Assembly: GCF_017744045.1 (NCBI RefSeq) | Contig: NZ_JAGHRD010000003.1 | Source: Pelagimonas sp017744045 | Lineage (GTDB): Bacteria; Pseudomonadota; Alphaproteobacteria; Rhodobacterales; Rhodobacteraceae | Strand: one strand, 5' to 3' | Length of the DNA stretch: 64,000 bases | Part shown: one piece after another, positions 58,102-64,000 of the stretch | Position numbering within the stretch: the first letter of the stretch is position 1 | Layout: every line of letters starts with the position of its first letter | The notes under the pieces: model-generated | Databases searched by the model: none | Seen by the model: only the letters and a program-made list of their open reading frames with translations | Told to the model about the DNA's origin: nothing | Translations under genes and position numbers: made by a program

Positions 58102-59021
58102 CAGCCCCGCGCTCCAAACAGGCCTGTCGGGCGCCAGATCAGCACCACGGCCATGAGGATGTAAATCGCCATGGAGGCGAGCGATGAGCCGACGGATGTC
58201 GCCGCCGAGGCCTCCATGAATTGTTTGAACAAGGCGGGCAGCAGCACGCCGCCCAGCGTGTCGGTCAGGCCAACCAAAAGTGCGGCGATCAGCGCGCCTT
58301 TGATCGAACCGATGCCGCCGATCACAATGACCACAAAGGCCAGGATCAAGACCGGTTCGCCCATGCCGACCTGCACCGATTGGATCGCGCCGACCAAAGC
58401 TCCGGCCAGCCCCGCCAGCCCGGCCCCGATGGCAAAAACGATTGTATAAAGGCGCGAGATATCGACACCGAGCGCTGCGATCATCTCGCGATCATTCTCA
58501 CCGGCGCGGATCTGGATGCCAAGCCGGGTGCGCGAGATCAGCAGGAACAGGCCCAGCGCGATCAGCAAGCCCACGGCGATCAGCGTCAGGCGATACATCG
58601 GATATTCGATCCCCCCCGGCAAGCTCACCGGCCCAGCCAGATAGGGCGGGATGTTGAGGAACAAGGGAAAAGAGCCAAAGAGCCAGCGCGTGCCTTCGGA
58701 AAAGATCAGGATCAGCGCAAAGGTCGCCAGCACCTGGTCCAGATGGTCACGGTTATAAAGCCGCCGGATCACCACCACCTCGACCAATGCGCCCACCGCC
58801 GCCGAGGCCGCCAGCGCCGCCGCCAGGGCCAGCAGGAAAGACCCGGTCGCGCCCGCCACCGCCGCCGCGGCAAAGGCTCCGATCATAAAGAGCGAGCCAT
58901 GGGCGAGGTTGATCAACCCCATCACCCCGAAAACCAGCGTCAGACCAGCGGCCATGACAAAAAGCATCACGCCAAGCTGCAGGCCGTTCAAAACCTGCTC
59001 AGCCAATAATATCATAGACAT
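58101..59021 (-). CDS. livH: Branched-chain amino-acid-type ABC permease, LivH
   Basis: 306 aa. ILLAEQVLNGLQLGVMLFVM, LVFGVMGLINLAHGSLFMIG, RAGENDREMIAALGVDISRL and VIVIGGIGSIKGALIAALLV show the LivH family. About eight helices. Preceded by a hairpin in the gap after the binding protein gene. Confidence 0.92.
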   Translation of the reverse strand: MSMILLAEQVLNGLQLGVMLFVMAAGLTLVFGVMGLINLAHGSLFMIGAFAAAAVAGATGSFLLALAAALAASAAVGALVEVVVIRRLYNRDHLDQVLATFALILIFSEGTRWLFGSFPLFLNIPPYLAGPVSLPGGIEYPMYRLTLIAVGLLIALGLFLLISRTRLGIQIRAGENDREMIAALGVDISRLYTIVFAIGAGLAGLAGALVGAIQSVQVGMGEPVLILAFVVIVIGGIGSIKGALIAALLVGLTDTLGGVLLPALFKQFMEASAATSVGSSLASMAIYILMAVVLIWRPTGLFGARG

Positions 59022-59042
59022 GTGTGGAGATCCGTTTTGTCA

Positions 59043-59068
59043 GATCCGGGCACCATCGCGCCCGGATC
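59043..59068 (-). promoter_or_regulatory. Stem-loop between binding-protein gene and livH
   Basis: GATCCGGGC (59043-59051) with GCCCGGATC (59060-59068), 8-nt loop, perfect 9-bp stem. No T-tract. Probably a stability or partial-termination element. Confidence 0.6.
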
Positions 59069-59083
59069 GCGCATTTTCAGCGA

Positions 59084-60220
59084 TCAGAATTTGCAATCAG
59101 CCGCATAGACATCGCTATGCCCGCTCAGCGCGGTGCCGATGATCTTGTTGGTGAAGACGTCGCCCTCTTTGATGACTTCGCGCACAAAGATGTCTTGCAC
59201 CGGGTGGTTGTTGGAGCCGAATTTGAACGCGCCGCGGGTGCTGTCAAAATCCGCCGCTTGCAGGGCCGCGCGGAAGGCATCGGCATCGTTGATATCGGCC
59301 ACATCCATGGCGCTCATCAGCAGGTTGGCGGTGTCAAACCCTTGCGAGGCATAGAGCGAGGGCAGACGGCCATAGGCCTCTTGGAAGGTTTTGACAAACT
59401 GCGCATTGGTCGGATTGTCGATATCCTTGTTCCATTGCGAGGTGTTCACAACCCCCATCGCTGCGTCGCCAACCGCCTGCAAGATCCCCTGATCAAAGGA
59501 GAATGCCGGGCCGACCACAGGAATGTCCAAACCGCTATCGGCGTATTGCTTGAGAAAGGAAATCCCCATACCGCCGGGCAGGAAGAAATAGACGCTATCG
59601 GCCCCCGATGCACGGATCTGCGCGATTTCCGAGGCGTAATCGGTCTGGCCGAGCTTGGTAAACAGCTCACCGGCCAGCTCGCCCTCATACATGCGTTTGT
59701 AACCGGTCAGCGCGTCCTGCCCTGCCGGATAGTTTGGCGCGAGGATAAAGGAATTCTTGTAACCCGCCGTATTGGCATAGGCCCCACCAGCCTCGTGCAG
59801 GTTGTCGTTCTGCCAGGCGACGTTGAAGTAATTCGGGTTACAGCCCTTGCCCGCCAGTTGCGACGGCCCGGCATTGGGCGAGAGGTAGAACTTGCCCTGC
59901 GCGACGGCGGCGGGGACCACGGCCATGGCGAGGTTGGACCAGATGATGCCGGTCAGCACGTCGACCTTTTCCGATTGGATCATCTTATCCGCCAGTTGCA
60001 CGGCGATATCGGGTTTGCGCTGATCATCTTCGATCACCACCTCAATATCCTTGCGATCCGCCTGGTTCACCGCCAGCATGAAGCCGTCGCGCACATCAAT
60101 CCCCAGCCCGGCGCCGCCGCCTGACAGCGTGGTGATCATGCCGACCTTGACCCCTTCGGCCATCGCCGGGGCTGCGAGCGCGGCCATGCAGCTGGCCAAT
60201 GCAAGTGCTTTGAGTTTCAT
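59084..60220 (-). CDS. ABC substrate-binding protein (LivK-type, family 4)
   Basis: 378 aa from ATG 60220 (GGAG 10 bp before; clear signal peptide MKLKALALASCMAALAAP, AMAEG). VGMITTLSGGGAGLGIDVRD, DVLTGIIWSNLAMAVVPAAV, NAGPSQLAGKGCNPNYFNVA and DSVYFFLPGGMGISFLKQYA define the type I fold. In MarR-controlled operons of this kind the ligand is often an aromatic or other acid rather than leucine; not determined here. Confidence 0.9.
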   Translation of the reverse strand: MKLKALALASCMAALAAPAMAEGVKVGMITTLSGGGAGLGIDVRDGFMLAVNQADRKDIEVVIEDDQRKPDIAVQLADKMIQSEKVDVLTGIIWSNLAMAVVPAAVAQGKFYLSPNAGPSQLAGKGCNPNYFNVAWQNDNLHEAGGAYANTAGYKNSFILAPNYPAGQDALTGYKRMYEGELAGELFTKLGQTDYASEIAQIRASGADSVYFFLPGGMGISFLKQYADSGLDIPVVGPAFSFDQGILQAVGDAAMGVVNTSQWNKDIDNPTNAQFVKTFQEAYGRLPSLYASQGFDTANLLMSAMDVADINDADAFRAALQAADFDSTRGAFKFGSNNHPVQDIFVREVIKEGDVFTNKIIGTALSGHSDVYAADCKF

Positions 60221-60374
60221 TCTGTCTTTCTCCATGTTGGTCCGCTTGGCGCTCTGGCGGGGCCTTGGGCGGGTTCGATTGTCTGGTGTTCTTACGATCG
60301 CTTGACGCGGATCTTGCGATGCAATGATCAATGCAAAACGCGCGCGGTCAACACTCTTTTACCAATTGGTTCAT

Positions 60375-60848
60375 TTAGCCGTCTGCCCGATCCTCCTGTT
60401 CGATCAATGCCGAGACAAGGCTGTCCATCTTGTCGGTCAGCGCGTTGACTTCGCCCTGTGAAATCACGCCGAGCAGGCTGTTGACCCAGGCTTCGTGTTG
60501 CGCGGCCTGGTCTGCAAATTCGGTTTCACCGGCCGCGGTCAAGCGCACCAGCGCCGCGCGCCGATCACCGGGGACCGAAATACGCTCGACCAGACCCTCA
60601 TTGGTCAGACGGTCAACAATGCCGGTGACATTGCCGTTCGAGACCCGCAACACGCCTGACAAGGCGCTCATCTTGAGGCCCTCGGGATGCTGGGACAGCG
60701 CCGCCATCACATCAAAGCGCGGCAGAGTCGAGGCAAATTCACTGCGAAAGCGGTCGCGCAACTGCGCCTCGATCAGACGGGAGGATTTGAGCAACCTGAG
60801 CCATAGGCGCAACCGATCCTTGGACACTGACCCGGCGCTATCCTGCAT
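60375..60848 (-). CDS. MarR-family transcriptional regulator
   Basis: 157 aa from ATG 60848 (GGAG 9 bp before; TTG at 60851 is less likely). Winged helix: LPRFDVMAALSQHPEGLKMS, ALSGVLRVSNGNVTGIVDRL, TNEGLVERISVPGDRRAALV. It precedes the ABC operon in the same direction with a 154-bp gap. Probably responds to the transported compound. Confidence 0.9.
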   Translation of the reverse strand: MQDSAGSVSKDRLRLWLRLLKSSRLIEAQLRDRFRSEFASTLPRFDVMAALSQHPEGLKMSALSGVLRVSNGNVTGIVDRLTNEGLVERISVPGDRRAALVRLTAAGETEFADQAAQHEAWVNSLLGVISQGEVNALTDKMDSLVSALIEQEDRADG

Positions 60849-60851
60849 CAA

Positions 60852-61264
60852 CGATATCTCCGAGGTGACGGGTAGGCAGGCAGCGCTGCCGCGGCTGTCG
60901 CCATATCTGGCCGCAGTCTGTGGGTCGCAGTTTTGGCACTATCACTCCCCTTTCCTTTACGCCTGTCGCACTGAAATTGCGGTCAAGCCGAGCGGCCTGT
61001 TCTACGAATTGGGGCCGATGGATGCAGCCCGTGCGATCAAACTTTAATCTCGGTTGCATCCATGCATGTGTCGAGACCGTTTGGGTTTTAAGGAAGCTTA
61101 GGAGGCGAAAATATTTATTTCAAGTGAAAATAATTTATGTTTAAAATTACTGCAAAAGAGAGCGAAGAACCTACCGTCATAGCTCTGAAAAGTATACCTT
61201 TTCAGAACTGCGCGTGAAGTGGTGTTTTGTATACCCCCTCCCACGACGCCCATGGGGCAGCCAT
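60852..61264. other. Intergenic region with AT-rich patch and hairpin
   Basis: No supported gene. 61080-61200 is clearly AT-rich compared with surroundings. Stem TCTGAAAAG (61184-61192) with CTTTTCAGA (61198-61206) could end the minus-strand cheB message (59 bp past its stop), though no T-tract follows in that direction. It also holds the promoter of the MarR gene. Confidence 0.5.
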
Positions 61265-62350
61265 TTAACTACGGTTTTTTGCCAGGGTCAAAACGGCCTG
61301 TGGCAAGCGCTCCAGCGGGTATTCTTTTTCGACCGCTCCAGCCTTCATCGCCTCCCTCGGCATGCCGTAAACGATGCATGTCGCCTCATCCTGGCCAAGG
61401 GTGCGCCCCCCCGCTTCGCGCATTTCCAACATGCCCTTGGCCCCGTCATCGCCCATGCCGGTCATGATCACGCCAATGGCGTTTTTACCAGCTGTCTGCG
61501 CAACAGAGCGGAACAGCACATCCACCGAAGGACGGTGGCGCGAGACCAATGGGCCATCGCGCACCTCAACCGCGTAATTGGCCCCGCTGCGGGTCAACAA
61601 GGTATGCAGACTGCCCGGCGCGATCAAAGCATGCCCGGTCAGCATGCTGTCACCATTTTCCGCCTCTTTGACCGTGATCCGGCAGCTTCCGTTCAGCCGC
61701 TCGGCAAAGGCCTTGGTAAAGCCGCCAGGCATGTGCTGCACGATGATGACCGGTGGACAATCGGGCGGCAATTGTTCAAGAAAATTGCGCAACGCCTCAG
61801 TCCCGCCGGTCGAGGCCCCAATGGCAATCACCGTCTCAGTGGTGCGCGCCATGGATTTGTGATTGGGCGGAGGCAAGACCGCATCCGCCGAAAGTTTTTG
61901 CGTGACCCGAGGGCGGCGACGCGCGCCGACCTTGGCCACGGCCGCCGCTTTGACCGTGTCACACAACATGGTGCAGCTGTCCTGCAAGAATTCGCGCACC
62001 CCCAGTTGCGGTTTGCAAACAATATCAACCGCCCCCGCATCCAAGGCCTGCAACAGTGTCTCGGACTGGTCATTTACCAGAGACGAACACATAACAACCG
62101 GCACCGGGTGCTGCGCATTCAGGCGACGCAAAAAGGTGATGCCATCCATGCGCGGCATTTCCACATCCAGAGTGATGACATCGGGCACTTGTTTGCGAAT
62201 GATATCCGCGGCATGCACCGGATCAGAGGCCGTTCCGATCACTTGCAACTGCGGATCCGCATCCAGGATTGCCTGCATGGACTGCCTGACCACGGCACTG
62301 TCATCAACCACGAGCACTTTGTAAGGGGGGGCAGGAATTTGGGCACACAT
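61265..62350 (-). CDS. cheB: CheB, chemotaxis protein-glutamate methylesterase
   Basis: 361 aa. Receiver domain 1-125 with VVDDSAVVRQSMQAIL and phosphorylated Asp62 in ITLDVEMPRMDG. C-terminal methylesterase from about 165: IGASTGGTEALRNFLEQLP (catalytic Ser), VQHMPGGFTKAFAERLN (His), MTGMGDDGAKGMLEMREAG (Asp). Removes methyl groups from or deamidates chemoreceptors. Follows cheR after 1 bp. Confidence 0.97.
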   Translation of the reverse strand: MCAQIPAPPYKVLVVDDSAVVRQSMQAILDADPQLQVIGTASDPVHAADIIRKQVPDVITLDVEMPRMDGITFLRRLNAQHPVPVVMCSSLVNDQSETLLQALDAGAVDIVCKPQLGVREFLQDSCTMLCDTVKAAAVAKVGARRRPRVTQKLSADAVLPPPNHKSMARTTETVIAIGASTGGTEALRNFLEQLPPDCPPVIIVQHMPGGFTKAFAERLNGSCRITVKEAENGDSMLTGHALIAPGSLHTLLTRSGANYAVEVRDGPLVSRHRPSVDVLFRSVAQTAGKNAIGVIMTGMGDDGAKGMLEMREAGGRTLGQDEATCIVYGMPREAMKAGAVEKEYPLERLPQAVLTLAKNRS

Positions 62351-62351
62351 A

Positions 62352-63209
62352 TCAAATCCGACGGTAGATTGTTGGCTTAATCTGTTCGAGCTTCCCGGCG
62401 AGGGACACAGTTTCAGAATGTCCGGTCAGCAAAAAGCCACCGGGGCGAATGCGGCTGACAACATTCTGAACAACCTGTTTTTGCTTTGCGGGCTCAAAAT
62501 AGATCAGAACATTGCGCAGAAAGGCGATATCGGCCTTGATGCCATCCAAACCGTTAGCGTTTTGCAAATTGGCCTGCTGGAAATGCGCCTTGTTCCGCAA
62601 TTCTGGCACCAAACGGTAAAGCGGGCGTTGAGACGGATCCTTTTTGTGTTTCGAGCGCAGGAAAAACCGGGACAGGCGGACCTCCTCTATGCCGTCGATC
62701 TCTTCCTCGCTATAGGTGGCAGATATGGCGCGTTTTAGAATGCGGTCGGATATATCCGTGCCGATCAAGCTCCAATTCAGCGGCATGTTCTGCCTGTCCT
62801 GATATTCGGACAGCACCATCCCAGCGGTATAAAGCTCGGCCCCAAGCGAGGCAGCCGCGCTCCAAACCGTGATGCAGTGATTTGGGCGCTTTGAATAGAT
62901 CTCATCCAATCCAACGCGCGCCATCCAATCGTAATGGCGCCTTTCGCGAAAGAAACTGGTGGTATGAGTGGCCAAGGCCTCAACCAGTTTCTTGAGCTCC
63001 TCGCCGGTGGCATCGTTGGAAAGATAAAGGTTGTAGCTTTCAAAATCATCCAGCCCAAGCGCCGCCAAACGCCCGGCAACGCGCAAGCGCACAAAATCGG
63101 TTTTGGCAGAATCCACCCGAATGCCGGACACTTGTTCGGCTTTCGATACGATCAGACCTGCCAGTTCTTTGGACAAGGGTGGGTGAACCAGAGACCCGTT
63201 AAAAATCAT
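62352..63209 (-). CDS. cheR: CheR, chemotaxis protein methyltransferase
   Basis: 285 aa. SAM-dependent receptor methylase. N-terminal all-alpha domain (YNLYLSNDATGEELKKLVEA), THTTSFFRERRHYDWM with the receptor-contact region, and SAM site VWSAAASLGAELYTAGMVLS; PLYRLVPELRNKAHFQQANL and VLIYFEPAKQKQVVQNVVSR. CheR usually has AxCSTGEE at the SAM site; here it reads AAASLGAE, a divergence to note. AGGT site before ATG. Confidence 0.93.
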   Translation of the reverse strand: MIFNGSLVHPPLSKELAGLIVSKAEQVSGIRVDSAKTDFVRLRVAGRLAALGLDDFESYNLYLSNDATGEELKKLVEALATHTTSFFRERRHYDWMARVGLDEIYSKRPNHCITVWSAAASLGAELYTAGMVLSEYQDRQNMPLNWSLIGTDISDRILKRAISATYSEEEIDGIEEVRLSRFFLRSKHKKDPSQRPLYRLVPELRNKAHFQQANLQNANGLDGIKADIAFLRNVLIYFEPAKQKQVVQNVVSRIRPGGFLLTGHSETVSLAGKLEQIKPTIYRRI

Positions 63210-63212
63210 TTT

Positions 63213-63749
63213 TTACCTGTCAGAAAAGTCAAAAGGTCCGCGCGGTTGACTGCCCGCGAGGATGTCCTGGATACGCAGTAACATGGCGATCCCCTCATCG
63301 CTGCGCAGCATCCCCTCGGCCACGTCGCAATTCCATCCGGACATGGTGTCGGGCACCGGTTCGATCTGGGCGGCGTCAATTTCCTGCACCCGCAAAACCC
63401 GATCCGCCATGATCCCCAACGAGGTTGTTTCCTCAGATCCCGTATGTGCCGAAAACTCGAAGACGATGATCCGCGCTGCCGAAGGATCCTGCAGATGCGC
63501 GCCGATTTTGCCCGCAAGATCAACAATGGCGATCCCCTGCCCGCGCAGGTCAATCATGCCCAGCACATCATGGGGTGCATTGGGAAGGGCCCCAATCTCG
63601 GTCATGTCGAGGATTTCGCGCACGCAATGCACATCGACCGCAAAGAGCTGCGACCCGATCGAAAAGGTCAAAACGGTGGGGGGCTGATCCTCGGTCTCTG
63701 GATCAGCCTCGGTTTCCATATCTGCCAAGGCAAAATTGTGCATAGTCAT
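63213..63749 (-). CDS. cheW: CheW, chemotaxis coupling protein
   Basis: 178 aa. Acidic N-terminal extension (METEADPETEDQ) before the CheW domain VLTFSIGSQLFAVDVHCVRE, ALPNAPHDVLGMIDLRGQGI, AIVDLAGKIGA, VIV-type IIVFEFSAH and LGIMADRVLRVQEID. Links chemoreceptors to CheA. 3 bp before cheR. Confidence 0.93.
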   Translation of the reverse strand: MTMHNFALADMETEADPETEDQPPTVLTFSIGSQLFAVDVHCVREILDMTEIGALPNAPHDVLGMIDLRGQGIAIVDLAGKIGAHLQDPSAARIIVFEFSAHTGSEETTSLGIMADRVLRVQEIDAAQIEPVPDTMSGWNCDVAEGMLRSDEGIAMLLRIQDILAGSQPRGPFDFSDR

Positions 63750-63769
63750 TCCATTCTCATCAAAAGCGA

Positions 63770-64000
63770 TCAGGAGGCACGCGGGATGGGTTCAAATTCG
63801 CTATCGGGGATTTCTTCGGACCAGAGATCAAGATCGAACCCGTCCTTGCCAACCTCCGGCTTGTCCTGCGCCTGCACCTCGTGAGCCTCGACTGATTTTG
63901 CAGGTTTCGTTTCGGTGCGCGCCGCTGGTTTTGCGGTTTTTTCGCTGGCAACTCGCTCCGGTGCCGCGCTGCGTTTGGCGGCATTGCCCGGCAAATCGAG
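63770..64000 (-). CDS. C-terminal tail of an unidentified chemotaxis-operon protein (partial)
   Basis: Open to the right edge. The visible 76 residues are Ala/Lys/Glu-rich and disordered, ending FDLDLWSEEIPDSEFEPIPR. Located just before cheW in the same direction. A flexible acidic tail of this kind fits a methyl-accepting chemotaxis protein whose signalling domain lies outside the window, but CheA or another protein cannot be excluded. Confidence 0.5.
   Translation of the reverse strand, partial: LDLPGNAAKRSAAPERVASEKTAKPAARTETKPAKSVEAHEVQAQDKPEVGKDGFDLDLWSEEIPDSEFEPIPRAS

Noticed and set aside
60845..61047. Open frame ending PSGLFYELGPMDAARAIKL
   Set aside because: It runs antisense to the MarR gene and into the gap without its own start or ribosome site; no family recognised.

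Overview
The window is a 64 kb chromosomal segment of a GC-rich alphaproteobacterium, most likely a marine member of the Roseobacter group (Rhodobacteraceae). This is inferred from gene content and style: dense ABC and TRAP uptake operons, a complete carbon-phosphorus lyase locus, a rhizobial/roseobacter-type fructose operon (frcRBCAK), OxyR/KatG, RTX and autotransporter surface proteins, and a dispersed intergenic repeat (core TTTCTTTGGGCC, AAAATATCCCGGGG) present in five copies. No rRNA, tRNA, CRISPR array, prophage or transposase gene was seen. Both edges cut a gene.

Layout. 1-3.1 kb: DeoR regulator, ABC ATPase and a UgpB-like binding protein, with a twin-palindrome candidate operator over the regulator start. 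3.3-12 kb: a surface and signalling stretch with two RNase T2-family exported enzymes, a HAF-repeat autotransporter-like protein, a two-component system, a phosphoesterase and a sulfotransferase. 12.0-13.0 kb: a non-coding block holding a dispersed repeat split by two abutting MITE-like elements that share CTAG target duplications. 13-21 kb: acyl-CoA ligase, RND efflux pair, RTX protein. 21.3-24.5 kb: divergent katG/oxyR. 24.5-25.1 kb: an intact copy of the dispersed repeat, which serves as the empty site for the MITE pair.

25.1-39.4 kb is a complete phosphonate system. phnC-phnD-phnE-phnE import phosphonates and are followed by an SDR enzyme and a hexapeptide acetyltransferase. phnG-H-I-(HAD hydrolase)-J-K-L-N-M form the C-P lyase pathway, with the PhnF repressor divergent from phnG. 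Candidate Pho boxes lie before phnC and phnG. The operon is interrupted on the opposite strand in two places: a pair of paralogous small membrane proteins lies between the HAD gene and phnJ, and a 2H-phosphoesterase-like phn gene lies between phnN and phnM, its start codon sharing CATG with the phnM start.

40-46 kb: a TPR protein, then frcR and frcBCAK for fructose uptake. The frcB-frcC gap carries five tandem GTGATC/GATCAC hairpins. 46.5-55.3 kb: an RpiR-controlled catabolic operon (N-formylglutamate amidohydrolase-like enzyme, TRAP transporter, glutamine-synthetase-like ligase, aldehyde dehydrogenase, iron alcohol dehydrogenase). The enzyme set suggests gamma-glutamylation of an amine or amino alcohol followed by oxidation and hydrolysis. 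55.3-60.8 kb: an Lrp-type ligand-binding domain protein and a MarR-headed branched-chain amino-acid-type ABC operon. 61.3-64 kb: chemotaxis genes cheB, cheR and cheW plus the tail of an unidentified gene.

Most operons are tightly packed with 4-bp ATGA overlaps. In the three complete ABC operons where the binding protein precedes a permease, a stem-loop sits between the two genes, consistent with uneven expression within the operon.
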